64,000 nucleotides of DNA from positions 62,001 to 126,000 of the forward strand of contig NZ_LZHV01000061.1 in assembly GCF_001667275.1 (NCBI RefSeq), given 5' to 3'. The position numbers and the translations under genes are program-made. Every line of letters begins with the position of its first letter. Position 1 is the stretch's first letter. Below, piece by piece: positions 27,308 to 36,564 of this stretch. The stretch is from Mycobacterium sp. ACS4054. GTDB lineage: Bacteria > Actinomycetota > Actinomycetes > Mycobacteriales > Mycobacteriaceae. A model generated the notes under the pieces. The model was not told the DNA's origin and searched no databases. It saw only the letters and a list, made by a program, of their open reading frames with translations.

Positions 27308-28084
27308 TTGGAGCTATTACTGCTGACCTCGGAGCTGCATCCCGACCCGGTCCTGCCGTCGTTGTCGCTGCTGCCCCACACCGTCCGTACGGCGCCGGCG
27401 GAACCGTCCTCGTTGCTCGAGGCCGGGACGGCGGACGCCGTGCTCGTGGACGCGCGCACCGACCTGTCATCCGCGCGAGGGCTTTGCCGGCTGCTGAGCA
27501 CGGCGGGCCGATCCGTGCCCGTCCTGGCGGTCGTCAGCGAGGGTGGCCTGGTCGCGGTCAGCGCGGACTGGGGCCTGGACGAGATCTTGCTGCCGAGCAC
27601 GGGCCCCGCCGAGATCGACGCCCGGTTGCGGCTGGTGATCGGGCGCCGCGGCGGTCTGGCCGACCACGAGAGCGCCGGCAAGGTGAGCCTGGGTGAGCTG
27701 GTGATCGACGAGGGCACCTACACCGCGAGGCTGCGGGGGCGCCCGCTCGACCTGACCTACAAAGAGTTCGAGCTGCTCAAGTACCTGGCCCAGCATGCGG
27801 GGCGGGTGTTCACCCGCGCGCAGCTGCTGCATGAGGTGTGGGGATACGACTTCTTCGGCGGCACCCGCACCGTCGACGTGCACGTGCGCCGACTCCGCGC
27901 CAAACTCGGCCCCGAATACGAGGCGTTGATCGGCACCGTCCGCAACGTCGGGTACAAGGCCGTCCGGCCCGCCCGCGGTCGCGCGCCGATCGCGGGCCCC
28001 GCTGAGGATGAAGGCGTCGACGACGTCGAGTCCGAACCGGAAGAACTGCCAGAGCCGCTGGGCGACCCGTTGCGCAGTCAGTGA
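27308..28084 (+). CDS. glnR: GlnR-type winged-helix response regulator
   Basis: The 258-aa OmpR-family regulator begins LELLLLTSELHPDP from a TTG start with GGAGGGG eight bases upstream. The receiver (about 1–110) is atypical, as in GlnR proteins, which work as orphans without a kinase. The C-terminal winged helix (about 125–225) has YKEFELLKYLAQHAGRVFTR and the recognition region VDVHVRRLRAKLG. GlnR activates nitrogen assimilation genes on nitrogen limitation. It overlaps mshD by GTGA. Confidence 0.92.
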   Translation: MELLLLTSELHPDPVLPSLSLLPHTVRTAPAEPSSLLEAGTADAVLVDARTDLSSARGLCRLLSTAGRSVPVLAVVSEGGLVAVSADWGLDEILLPSTGPAEIDARLRLVIGRRGGLADHESAGKVSLGELVIDEGTYTARLRGRPLDLTYKEFELLKYLAQHAGRVFTRAQLLHEVWGYDFFGGTRTVDVHVRRLRAKLGPEYEALIGTVRNVGYKAVRPARGRAPIAGPAEDEGVDDVESEPEELPEPLGDPLRSQ

Positions 28085-28986
28085 CCGCACCCGTCTGGCG
28101 CTCGACGCTGACCGCGGACGAGCAGCGGCAAGTGCGCGAACTCGTCACGGCCGCAACGGGATTCGATGGGGTGGCGCCGGTCGGCGAACAGGTGCTGCGC
28201 GAGCTCGCGCACGACCGCAGCGGGCATCTGCTCATCACCGAGACCGACGAGATCGTCGGCTACCTCAATCTTTCGCCCGATGCCGCCATGGCCGAACTCG
28301 TGGTGCAGCCGCGGCTGCGCCGGCGTGGCTTCGGGACGGCACTGGCGCGGTCGGCGTTGGCCAAGACCGCCGGGCGCAACCGGTTCTGGGCGCACGGCAC
28401 CCTCGAACCGGCGCGGGCCACCGCCTCCGCGCTCGGGCTGGTGCCGGTGCGCGAACTGCTGCAGATGCGGCGCACGCTGCGGGACACGCACGACCTGATT
28501 CGCCCCGTGCCCGGCGTGCGGGTCCGCACGTACGCCGGCAGCGGCGATGACGCCGAACTGTTGCGCGTCAACAACGCCGCCTTCGCCGACCACCCCGAGC
28601 AGGGCGGCTGGACCGAAGTCCAGCTGGCCGAGCGGCGCAACGAGCCGTGGTTCGACCCGGCCGGGTTGTTCCTCGCGTTCGACGACATCGGCGGCGACGA
28701 GGCGGGCAAATTGCTGGGCTTCCACTGGACCAAGGTGCACACCGATGAAGGCGGCCTGGGGGAGGTCTACGTCGTCGGCGTCGATCCCTCGGCGCAGGGC
28801 CGGGGCCTGGGGCAGATGCTGACGGCCGTCGGTATCGCGTCGTTGGCGGACCGGCTGGCCGACGCGGCCGAGCCGACCGTCCTGCTGTACGTGGAGTCGG
28901 ACAACGTCGCCGCGGTGCGCACCTATCAGCGCCTGGGCTTCAGCACCTACAGCGTGGACACCGCCTACGCGGTCGCCGCCGACTGA
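28081..28986 (+). CDS. mshD: Mycothiol synthase MshD
   Basis: The 301-aa enzyme has two GNAT domains. The C-terminal one is complete, with EVYVVGVDPSAQGRGLGQML for acetyl-CoA binding; the N-terminal one has VVQPRLRRRGFGTAL. It acetylates Cys-GlcN-Ins to form mycothiol, the main thiol of actinobacteria. The GTG start overlaps the glnR stop, a conserved pairing (Rv0818–Rv0819). Confidence 0.95.
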   Translation: MTAPVWRSTLTADEQRQVRELVTAATGFDGVAPVGEQVLRELAHDRSGHLLITETDEIVGYLNLSPDAAMAELVVQPRLRRRGFGTALARSALAKTAGRNRFWAHGTLEPARATASALGLVPVRELLQMRRTLRDTHDLIRPVPGVRVRTYAGSGDDAELLRVNNAAFADHPEQGGWTEVQLAERRNEPWFDPAGLFLAFDDIGGDEAGKLLGFHWTKVHTDEGGLGEVYVVGVDPSAQGRGLGQMLTAVGIASLADRLADAAEPTVLLYVESDNVAAVRTYQRLGFSTYSVDTAYAVAAD

Positions 28987-29115
28987 CCGAGCGCGGTCCC
29001 GCACCCCGGTTGTTCACCTGCTTTTGGTAGTGAGACCGGCGGCGAAGCATATTTCGTCGCGACCTGGCAACCTGTTGGGGGGTTGGGTCGGCGGGTGCGT
29101 CAGGAAGCGGGTTCG

Positions 29116-30243
29116 GTGAGGCTCGACAGGGGAGGCAAAGCGCTGACCGCGCTCGCCGCGGTGGCGGCGATCGGTGGTGGCGCATTGACCGGCTGTGGGG
29201 GTGACCAGAACCGCCACGCCGCGTCGCCCGCGGCGGCCTCCGGGCCGACCGGCACGGCCGGCTGTAGCGGCAAGAACAACCTGACGGCGGAGGGCTCGAC
29301 GGCACAGCAGAACGCGATGGCGCTGTTCAACCAGGTCTGGGGCCAGTACTGCCCGGGCAAGAGCGTGTCATACAACCCCACCGGTTCCGGGGCCGGGCGC
29401 GAGCAGTTCATCGCCGGCCATGTGGACTTGGCGGGCGCCGACTCCCCGCTGGCCGCCGGCCAGATCGGCCCGGCCGCCGCCCGCTGCGACGGGAACCCGG
29501 CGTGGGACCTTCCGCTGGTGTTTGGACCGATCGCGTTGGTCTACAACCTCGCCGGGATCCCGCCGCTGGTGGTCAGCAGTGACGCGCTGGCCAAGATCTT
29601 CAGTGGGCGGATCACCGCCTGGAACGACCCGATCCTGGTGGCTCTCAACCCCGGCGTCCCGCTGCCCAACACCAAGATCACCCCGATCTACCGGATGGAT
29701 TCGTCGGGAACCACGGACAACCTGCAGAAATATCTGACGGCCGCCGCGCCGCAGAGCTGGACCAAGGGCGTCGGCAACGAGTTTCAGGGCGGCGTGGGCG
29801 AGGGGGCCACGAAGTCTGCCGGTGTCGTTCAGGCCGTGCGGGGCATGCCGGGCGCCATCGGGTACGTCGAGAAGGGCTTCGCCGACCAGGCCGGCATGCC
29901 CTATGCCCAGATCGGCACCAACAAGGGTGCCGTCATCCCGCTCACCACCGAGACGGCCGGTAATGCCGTCCGCGCGGCCAATTTCGTGGCCGACGGCAAC
30001 GACCTGGTGCTCGATCTCAATCCGATGTACGCCTCTCAGGAGCCGGGCGTCTACCCGTTGCTCATGGCGACGTACGAGATTGTGTGCTCGAAGGGCTCCG
30101 ACCCCGACACCACCGGGGCCATCAAGTCGTTCCTCACGGTGGCCGCCGGCAGCGGCCAGGCCGATCTGCCATCGGCCGGTTATGTGCCGCTGCCCGACAA
30201 GGTCAAAGAGCGACTGGTTGCCACGATCAACGCCCTGCAATGA
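29116..30243 (+). CDS. pstS: Phosphate ABC transporter substrate-binding lipoprotein PstS
   Basis: The 375-aa protein has a lipoprotein signal with lipobox LTGC, lipidated at Cys27 from the GTG at 29116. The phosphate-binding motifs are present: AEGSTAQQNAM, GSGAGREQFIAG, GADSPL and RMDSSGTTDNLQ. It binds inorganic phosphate outside the membrane for the Pst importer. An in-frame ATG at 29083 would lengthen the signal and is less likely. A GTTCACC half-site at 29012–29018 could be a PHO-type (RegX3) box. The PstC and PstA permeases are not here. Confidence 0.93.
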   Translation: MRLDRGGKALTALAAVAAIGGGALTGCGGDQNRHAASPAAASGPTGTAGCSGKNNLTAEGSTAQQNAMALFNQVWGQYCPGKSVSYNPTGSGAGREQFIAGHVDLAGADSPLAAGQIGPAAARCDGNPAWDLPLVFGPIALVYNLAGIPPLVVSSDALAKIFSGRITAWNDPILVALNPGVPLPNTKITPIYRMDSSGTTDNLQKYLTAAAPQSWTKGVGNEFQGGVGEGATKSAGVVQAVRGMPGAIGYVEKGFADQAGMPYAQIGTNKGAVIPLTTETAGNAVRAANFVADGNDLVLDLNPMYASQEPGVYPLLMATYEIVCSKGSDPDTTGAIKSFLTVAAGSGQADLPSAGYVPLPDKVKERLVATINALQ

Positions 30244-30454
30244 CGGCGTGGACCAGGCCTTGCGGCGCGAGGGGGCGTTACCGGGCATGATGTACATCCG
30301 GGACCGGCGCCAACGCCGGTGTGAACCCGCTCCCCGCGGAGCGGTTGTGGGGTGCGGCCCCAACCCTCATCCTGGTGTTCGCCACCATCAACAGCGGGGC
30401 CCGGGTCGGAGTGGATTCCGTGGCACGAAGAAGGCATAGGCAGGAGCAGTAAGA
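30244..30454 (+). promoter_or_regulatory. 211-bp pstS–phoT gap with hairpins
   Basis: The gap holds two GC stems: CCGGCGCC/GCCGG around 30304–30320 and CCGCTCC/GGAGCGG around 30327–30345. They may attenuate readthrough or stabilise the pstS message. The ribosome-binding site CAGGAGCAG precedes the GTG of phoT. No known riboswitch was recognised. Confidence 0.4.
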
Positions 30455-31231
30455 GTGGCCAAACGGTTGGACCTCAAGGCCGTCAACATCTACTACGGTG
30501 CGTTCCACGCGGTCGCGGATGTGACGCTGTCCATCCTGCCGCGCAGCGTCACGGCATTCATCGGCCCGTCGGGTTGCGGCAAGACGACGGTGCTGCGCAC
30601 GCTCAACCGGATGCACGAGGTGGTCCCCGGCGGACGGGTGGACGGCAACGTGCTCCTCGACGACGAGGACATCTACGGCGCCGGCGTCGACCCCGTCGGT
30701 GTGCGCCGGGCAATCGGGATGGTGTTCCAGCGGCCGAATCCGTTCCCCGCCATGTCGATTCGTGACAACGTAGTGGCCGGCCTGAAGCTGCAGGGGGTGC
30801 GCAACCGCAAGGTGCTCGACGAGACCGCCGAATACTCGTTGCGCGGCGCGAACCTGTGGGATGAGGTCAAGGACCGGCTGGACCGGCCGGGCGGCGGATT
30901 GTCCGGAGGCCAGCAACAGCGGTTGTGCATCGCGCGGGCGATCGCCGTGCAGCCCGACGTGCTGCTGATGGACGAGCCGTGCTCCGCGCTGGATCCGATC
31001 TCGACGATGGCCATCGAGGAATTGATCAGCGAGCTCAAGCAGGACTACACCATCGTCATCGTCACCCACAACATGCAGCAGGCGGCCCGAGTCAGTGACT
31101 ACACCGCGTTCTTCAACCTGGAAGCCGTCGGCAAGCCGGGGCGGTTGATCGAGGTCGACGACACCGAGAAGATCTTCTCCAACCCCAGCCAGAAGGCCAC
31201 CGAGGATTACATCTCCGGCCGCTTCGGCTGA
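30455..31231 (+). CDS. phoT: Phosphate ABC transporter ATPase PstB/PhoT
   Basis: The 258-aa ATPase has the Walker A motif GPSGCGKTT, the signature LSGGQQQRL, the Walker B LLMDEPCSALDP and the switch His in IVTHNMQQA. It powers phosphate import by the Pst transporter and lies against the inner face of the membrane. It corresponds to Rv0820 (phoT). It is downstream of pstS and converges on phoU. Confidence 0.95.
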   Translation: MAKRLDLKAVNIYYGAFHAVADVTLSILPRSVTAFIGPSGCGKTTVLRTLNRMHEVVPGGRVDGNVLLDDEDIYGAGVDPVGVRRAIGMVFQRPNPFPAMSIRDNVVAGLKLQGVRNRKVLDETAEYSLRGANLWDEVKDRLDRPGGGLSGGQQQRLCIARAIAVQPDVLLMDEPCSALDPISTMAIEELISELKQDYTIVIVTHNMQQAARVSDYTAFFNLEAVGKPGRLIEVDDTEKIFSNPSQKATEDYISGRFG

Positions 31232-31248
31232 GACGGGCGCGTTTTCGC

Positions 31249-31917
31249 TTACTGCGAGGCGGGTTTCGCTTCTTCTTCGGGCAGCCTGCCGGTCGCCTGG
31301 AAGATGACCCGCCGCGCCACCTCGACGGCGTGGTCGGCGAAGCGCTCGTAGAACCGGCCCAGCAGGGTCACGTCGACGGCGGCAGCCACACCGTACTTCC
31401 ATTCGCGGTCCATCAACACCGAGAACAGATGGCGGTGCAGATCGTCCATGGCGTCGTCCTCTTCGCGGATCCGGGCGGCCTTCTCCGGATCGCGGGACAT
31501 CACCACCTCTTGCGCGCTGTTGCCCAATTCGACTGCCACCCTGCCCATTTCGGCGAAGTACCCGTTGACCTCTTCGGGCAGCGCGTGCTGCGGATGCCGG
31601 CGGCGAGCGATCTTCGCGACGTGCAGGGCCAGCGCACCCATCCGGTCGATGTCGGCCACCATCTGAATCGCGCTCACGATCGACCTCAGATCACCGGCGA
31701 CCGGCGCCTGCAAGGCCAGCAGCACGAAGGCGCTTTCCTCGGCTTGGGCGCTCAGCGCCGCGATCTTTTCGTGGTCGCTGATGACCTGTTCGGCCAGCAC
31801 CAGGTCGGCCTGCAGCAGGGCTTGGGTGGCCCGCTCCATCGCGATGCCCGCCAGCCCGCACATCTCGCCCAGTCGCTCGGATAACTCCGCGAGCTGCTCG
31901 TGGTAGGCGGTCCGCAT
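31249..31917 (-). CDS. phoU: Phosphate signalling regulator PhoU (PhoY2 type)
   Basis: The 222-aa all-helical protein has two PhoU repeats, with metal-site motifs near DIDRMGALALHVAKIARR and FYERFADHAVEVARRV. PhoU proteins link the Pst transporter to the SenX3–RegX3 two-component system and repress the Pho response when phosphate is plentiful. PhoY2 also affects persister formation in M. tuberculosis. It converges on phoT with a 17-bp gap. Confidence 0.93.
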   Translation of the reverse strand: MRTAYHEQLAELSERLGEMCGLAGIAMERATQALLQADLVLAEQVISDHEKIAALSAQAEESAFVLLALQAPVAGDLRSIVSAIQMVADIDRMGALALHVAKIARRRHPQHALPEEVNGYFAEMGRVAVELGNSAQEVVMSRDPEKAARIREEDDAMDDLHRHLFSVLMDREWKYGVAAAVDVTLLGRFYERFADHAVEVARRVIFQATGRLPEEEAKPASQ

Positions 31918-31975
31918 GTCGCCAAGCCTACGTTCTCGGCGCGGAAAAGGGGCGGTGGAGCGCCGCCAAATGCGC

Positions 31976-34003
31976 TTATTCGCAGGTGGTGTCGGCGGCG
32001 TTGGTGACAGTCAGGTCCTCGGGGAGTTTGGCCGGGGCGCTGCCGGAGCCGCGTTCGATCTGCAGGCTGATCGACGAGCCGCTCGGTTGCGGAGTGGCAA
32101 CCGACTTGAAGTCGGGTCCGAGCACCACCTGCACCACCTGCCCGTAGCCGGAAACGCGCTGCACCTTCGCGTTGGTGAACGAGGACGCAACCGTCGCCGC
32201 GGCCTGCTCGTTGCCGGGCGAGAACAACACGGTCGTGGTGTTGACGGAGCTCGGGTAGTCGTCCGGCGTCATCACGTTGAAGCCGCTGCGCTTGAGCTGG
32301 CTGGTCGCGGTGGCCGCCAGCCCGCTCTGCGTCGTGGCGTTGGAGACCCGCACGGTGACGTCGCCCGGGGTCGTCGTGGTGACCTGTTCCTGTCGCGGCT
32401 CGGGCGGCGCGGTCGGTGCCGGCGCCCTCTTGGTGGCGGGCGCCTTCGTCTGCCCCGATTTCTCGTCGGAGGTCCCGAGATTCTTTGCGTTCTGGTCGTT
32501 TTCCTCGGGCAGCGGATCATCGTTGATGATGGCGTCGAACAGCGCGCGCATGTCCGCCATGCGCGGCGGCTCATCGCCGTTCTGATCGGTGACGCCGGTC
32601 GGCACGGTGACGAACGTGACGTGTCCGGCCGCCATGCCTTGCAACGACTGGCCGAGCTGGATCAGGTCCTTCGACTGCACGTTGTCGACGATGGTGTCGC
32701 TGATGAACATGTTGACCACGCTGTTCAGCTTGTTGAGGTCCAGCAGCGTGTCCTCGGAGATCAGCGAACGCAGCAGCGACGACAGGAACAGCTGCTGGCG
32801 TTTGATGCGGCCGTAGTCCCCGTTGGTTTCGGTGGTGACCTGCCGGGCCCGCACGTAGTTGAGGGCGGTCGGGCCGTCCAGGACCTGGCGGCCGCCGTGC
32901 TCGAGCACGGTGCCCAGCTCGTAGTCGTGCAGCGCGGTTTTCGAGCACACCTCGACGCCGCCCAGGGCGTCGACCATCTTGGCGAACCCGGAGAAGTCGA
33001 CGGCGATGAAGCGGTTGATGCTCAACCCGGACAGTTTCTGGATTTCTTTCACCAGACATTTCGGCCCGCCGAAGGCGAATGCGGAGTTCAGCTTGGTCTC
33101 GGTGTAGACCATCTTCGGGCCCCAGGTCTTGGTTTTCGCGTCGTAGAGGGGCCCGTATTTGCCCGTGTCCGGGTTCCACGCCTCGCATTGCATCGGGGTG
33201 ATCGCCAGGTCGCGGGGGAACGACACCGCCACCACGCGTTTGCGGTTGGCCGGGATGTTGACCAGCATCACCGTGTCCGACCGCGCGCCGCCGGCGTCCT
33301 CGGTGTCGCCGGCGCCCATGTTGGCGTTGTCGCCGGCGCGCGAATCCATGCCGACGATCAGGAAGTCTTCGTCACCGTATTGCCCGTTGCGGTCGCGAAT
33401 GTCATCCGAACCCTGGTCGAGGGCGCTGATGGTGTTGAGCCGCGCGTTCTTCGACGTGCTCCATTGCCACGCCCCGCCGGTCATGGCCACGGCGAGCACG
33501 GCGAGCAGCGCGGCCACCGAACGCCCCGCCAGCAGCATCGGACGGTGGCGTCGGCCCGCTTTCCCCTCGCCGGCGGCAGGCGCCACATCCGAGGCGGGCT
33601 CGTCGTCGCTGCGATGGTCGGACAGGTCGGGGAGTTCGGAGACCGCATCCAGCGAGTAGGCGAGGTCCTCGATCACCTGCGTCTGCTGCAGCTCTACCGG
33701 CACACCCGGTTCGGGCTCGGCGGGCTCTTCCTCGGGCTCGGCCCGGCGGTGCGTGGACCGGCCCGTCTGCGGCGCACCGAGTTTGGCGATCAGATCGGCG
33801 ACGCTGAGCCCGCCCCCGGTGTGGGACCCGGAATCGTCAACGTCCTCATCGGCGGGGTCCGGGGGGAGGGCATCCACCGCGGTCTCGGCCTGCCAGAGAT
33901 GGCGGCTGTAGTCGGACGGGGGCTCCGAGAACCGCTCCCATGGGGCGGCGCCCAGCGCTGCCCGCCGAGCGCCGGGAGTGGCGTCGTCCTCGGCGTCACT
34001 CAT
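31976..34003 (-). CDS. LytR–CpsA–Psr (LCP) family cell-wall ligase
   Basis: The 675-aa protein has a long acidic cytoplasmic segment (about 1–145), one membrane helix (about 155–178), an LCP catalytic domain (GARSDTVMLVNIPANRKRVVAVSFPRDLAI, later VDFSGFAKMVDALGGVEV) and a C-terminal LytR_C domain. LCP enzymes attach polymers such as arabinogalactan to peptidoglycan from lipid-linked precursors. It matches Rv0822c. Four Cys in the outer part may form disulfides. It is well above the usual 350–500 aa because of the N-terminal tail. Confidence 0.9.
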   Translation of the reverse strand: MSDAEDDATPGARRAALGAAPWERFSEPPSDYSRHLWQAETAVDALPPDPADEDVDDSGSHTGGGLSVADLIAKLGAPQTGRSTHRRAEPEEEPAEPEPGVPVELQQTQVIEDLAYSLDAVSELPDLSDHRSDDEPASDVAPAAGEGKAGRRHRPMLLAGRSVAALLAVLAVAMTGGAWQWSTSKNARLNTISALDQGSDDIRDRNGQYGDEDFLIVGMDSRAGDNANMGAGDTEDAGGARSDTVMLVNIPANRKRVVAVSFPRDLAITPMQCEAWNPDTGKYGPLYDAKTKTWGPKMVYTETKLNSAFAFGGPKCLVKEIQKLSGLSINRFIAVDFSGFAKMVDALGGVEVCSKTALHDYELGTVLEHGGRQVLDGPTALNYVRARQVTTETNGDYGRIKRQQLFLSSLLRSLISEDTLLDLNKLNSVVNMFISDTIVDNVQSKDLIQLGQSLQGMAAGHVTFVTVPTGVTDQNGDEPPRMADMRALFDAIINDDPLPEENDQNAKNLGTSDEKSGQTKAPATKRAPAPTAPPEPRQEQVTTTTPGDVTVRVSNATTQSGLAATATSQLKRSGFNVMTPDDYPSSVNTTTVLFSPGNEQAAATVASSFTNAKVQRVSGYGQVVQVVLGPDFKSVATPQPSGSSISLQIERGSGSAPAKLPEDLTVTNAADTTCE

Positions 34004-34220
34004 GTCCTACCGGCCTCCGAAGCTCCGATGCAGATGTCAGCGTGTCCGTGCAATTCCGCCAGCGCTTGGTGTTGTCAGCGCGGCGGGTCGTGCCACCCGT
34101 GGGCCGCACTCCTTTGTCGCGGTCGGGCGTCGGCGCGTTACCCGTCCGCGGGAACGCGCAATGCGGCAAGGTCCACATGCTACTGAGTAATCGGTCGAGA
34201 CGCGATTTTCCAGCGGTGGA

Positions 34221-35354
34221 TCAGCCGCCGGAGTGCATCACGTCGGCGCCGGCCGGGACGGTGCAATCGTCGGGATCGGCCAGCCAGCCCTCGGGCAGCG
34301 CCACCCGGGCCGGTGAGCCCTGCCGGCCCCGCGGGCCGCTCGCCGCGTCCGGGAACGGCACGGTGGGGTCCAATTGGCTTAGCAGCGAGTCGAGTTCGTC
34401 GAGGGTCTTGACCATCGCCAGCGCCCGGCGCAGCTCCGAGCCGGCCGGAAAGCCGTGCAGGTACCAGCCGATGTGCTTGCGGATGTCGCGCATGCCCTTG
34501 TCCTCGCCGAAGTGCGCGGCCAGCAGCCGCCCGTGTCGGCGGACGATGTCGGCGACCTCGCCCAACGTGGGCGGGGTGGGGGCCGGGCTATCGGTGAACG
34601 CGGCCGAGAGCTCGGCGAACAGCCAGGGCCGGCCCAGGCAGCCGCGGCCGATCACGACGCCGTCGCACCCGGTGGTGGCCATCATGGTCAGGGCGTCGCT
34701 GGCGTCGTAGATGTCGCCGTTGCCCAGCACCGGAATCGTCCGCACGTGCTGCTTGAGCAGGGCGATCTGCTCCCAGTCGGCGGTGCCGGAGTAGCGCTGC
34801 GCCGCGGTGCGGGCGTGCAGCGCGACGGCGGCGGCGCCCTCGGCCTCGGCGATGCGGCCGGCGTCGAGGTGCGTGCGATGCTCGTCGTCGATGCCGACGC
34901 GGAACTTGACCGTCACCGGGATCCGGGTGCCTTCCGTGGCGCGCACCGCCGCCGCGACGATCTTCCCGAACAGCCGGCGCTTGTAGGGCAGCGCCGCGCC
35001 GCCGCCGCGCTTGGTGACCTTGGGCACCGGACAGCCGAAATTCATGTCGATGTGGTCGGCCAGTCCCTCGTCCGCGATCATTTTGGCGGCCGCGTACGTG
35101 GTCGCCGGGTCCACCGTGTAGAGCTGCAACGAGCGGGGCGACTCGTCGGGCGCGAAGGTCGTCATGTGCATGGTGGCCGGGTGCCGCTCGACGAGCGCGC
35201 GCGCCGTCACCATCTCGCAGACGTACAGCCCGCTGACGGTGCCAACCTTCGCCTGTTCCAGTTCCCGGCACAGCGTCCGGAACGCGACGTTGGTCACGCC
35301 CGCCATCGGGGCCAGCACCACCGGGCTGGGGAGCGCGATGGGACCGATCCGCAC
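34221..35354 (-). CDS. dusB: tRNA-dihydrouridine synthase (DusB family)
   Basis: The 377-aa FMN enzyme reduces specific uridines in the tRNA D-loop. FMN-binding APMAGVTNVAFR opens the barrel; the proton-donating Cys is in MNFGCPVPKVTKRGGG; PVTVKFRVGID and VLGNGDIYDASDA line the site. GTG start at 35354. It follows desA1 by seven bases on the same strand, so they form an operon, as Rv0823c–Rv0824c do. Confidence 0.93.
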   Translation of the reverse strand: MRIGPIALPSPVVLAPMAGVTNVAFRTLCRELEQAKVGTVSGLYVCEMVTARALVERHPATMHMTTFAPDESPRSLQLYTVDPATTYAAAKMIADEGLADHIDMNFGCPVPKVTKRGGGAALPYKRRLFGKIVAAAVRATEGTRIPVTVKFRVGIDDEHRTHLDAGRIAEAEGAAAVALHARTAAQRYSGTADWEQIALLKQHVRTIPVLGNGDIYDASDALTMMATTGCDGVVIGRGCLGRPWLFAELSAAFTDSPAPTPPTLGEVADIVRRHGRLLAAHFGEDKGMRDIRKHIGWYLHGFPAGSELRRALAMVKTLDELDSLLSQLDPTVPFPDAASGPRGRQGSPARVALPEGWLADPDDCTVPAGADVMHSGG

Positions 35355-35361
35355 CGCTTGG

Positions 35362-36384
35362 TTACCGCCGGCTCATGGTCAGCGTGCCCGCGGTCTGGTG
35401 CAGCTCGAACGCGGTCGTCCTCTTGCCGGTGCGGGCTTCCCGCTCGAGCTGGCGTTGCTTCGAGATCTCGAACTTCTCGCAGGTTTGCTCGAGTTCCTTG
35501 ATCAGCAGCGCAAGGTCGTCGCGCATGGCGGCCGCCTCGCCGGTGAAGTCCTCGCGCTCGAAGATGCGCCATTTCTTCAGCACCGGCATGACCACGTCGT
35601 CGAGGTGAATGCGCGGGTCGTACACGCCACCCACGGCGATGGCGACGGCCTTCCGGCGGAACTCAGGTACCTGATAGCCCGGCATCTGGAAATTGCGCAG
35701 CACCTTGTGCAGCGACTTCATCGCCTGGTTGGGCGCCGCGCTGAACCCGGCGTCGCTGACGTCGCGGTAGAAGATCATGTGCAGGTTCTCGTCGGCCGAG
35801 ATCTTGGCCAGCAACTGGTCGGCGATGGTCTCATTGCAGGCCTTGCCCGTGTTGCGGTGGGAAATCCGGGTCGCCAGCTCCTGGAACGTCACGTAGATGA
35901 CCGAGTCGAACAGGCTCTCGGCGAACAGGTCGGCGCGAATCTGCTGGTTCTGCCCCGGGCTGAAGCCGCGGTTCACCACCTCGATGCGCAGCTTCTCCAG
36001 CTCGACGGGGTCGACGGCGCGGGTCACCACCAGGTAGTCGCGCAGCGCGATTCCGTGCCGGTTCTCCTCGGCGGTCCAGCGGTTGACCCACTGGCCCCAC
36101 GGGCCGTCCAAGCCGAAGTTCATCGCGATCTCGCGGTGGTATGACGGCAGGTTGTCCTCGGTCATCAGGTTCTGCACCATCGCCACCTGGGCGAGGTCGG
36201 AGAGCTTGCTCTGCTCGGGATCCCAGTCCTGGCCACCGAGCGCGTAGAAGTTCTTGCCGTCCGACCACGGGATGTAGTCGTGCGGGTTCCAGTCCTTGTG
36301 CATGCTCTCGTGGCGGTTCAGGTATTGCTCAACGAACGGCTCGAGCTCGTGCAGCAGCTGTAGGTGTGTCAGCTCGGCTGACAT
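35362..36384 (-). CDS. desA1: Acyl-[ACP] desaturase DesA1
   Basis: The 340-aa di-iron desaturase has the two ligand motifs EENRHG and DENLHM. It introduces a double bond into ACP-bound acyl chains destined for mycolic acids and is essential in M. tuberculosis. The start MSAELTHLQLLHEL at 36384 follows CTGGAGGCC; the longer in-frame reading to 36474 crosses the promoter. Two direct repeats TATCTGTGT (36397–36405, 36425–36433) in the upstream region could be regulator sites. Confidence 0.95.
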   Translation of the reverse strand: MSAELTHLQLLHELEPFVEQYLNRHESMHKDWNPHDYIPWSDGKNFYALGGQDWDPEQSKLSDLAQVAMVQNLMTEDNLPSYHREIAMNFGLDGPWGQWVNRWTAEENRHGIALRDYLVVTRAVDPVELEKLRIEVVNRGFSPGQNQQIRADLFAESLFDSVIYVTFQELATRISHRNTGKACNETIADQLLAKISADENLHMIFYRDVSDAGFSAAPNQAMKSLHKVLRNFQMPGYQVPEFRRKAVAIAVGGVYDPRIHLDDVVMPVLKKWRIFEREDFTGEAAAMRDDLALLIKELEQTCEKFEISKQRQLEREARTGKRTTAFELHQTAGTLTMSRR

Positions 36385-36396
36385 TGGGCCTCCAGT

Positions 36397-36433
36397 TATC
36401 TGTGTCGGCGGGTAGCAGTCAATATATCTGTGT
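36397..36433. promoter_or_regulatory. Direct repeat upstream of desA1
   Basis: TATCTGTGT occurs at 36397 and again at 36425, 28 bp apart, in the desA1 promoter region. On the coding strand it reads ACACAGATA. Regularly spaced repeats here could bind a desaturase regulator such as the known mycobacterial MadR, but the match to its site was not checked. Confidence 0.35.
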
Positions 36434-36564
36434 ACTTCAGTAGCATCAAGCTGCCTGGCCGCGCGTCGCGTCACGGTTGAATTCCACTTTGCGAAACGCC
36501 CGATCGGCCCCGCAGGCCTTCAGGATTGCCGCCGGGCAGCGGCGGATAAACACCTGGTCGCGCG

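Noticed and set aside
30244..30454. Riboswitch between pstS and phoT
   Set aside because: Only generic GC hairpins were seen; no cobalamin box or other conserved core was found.
31916..34186. 756-codon frame on the plus strand across the LCP gene
   Set aside because: It is a shadow of the LCP gene, whose protein has clear domains; the shadow has none.
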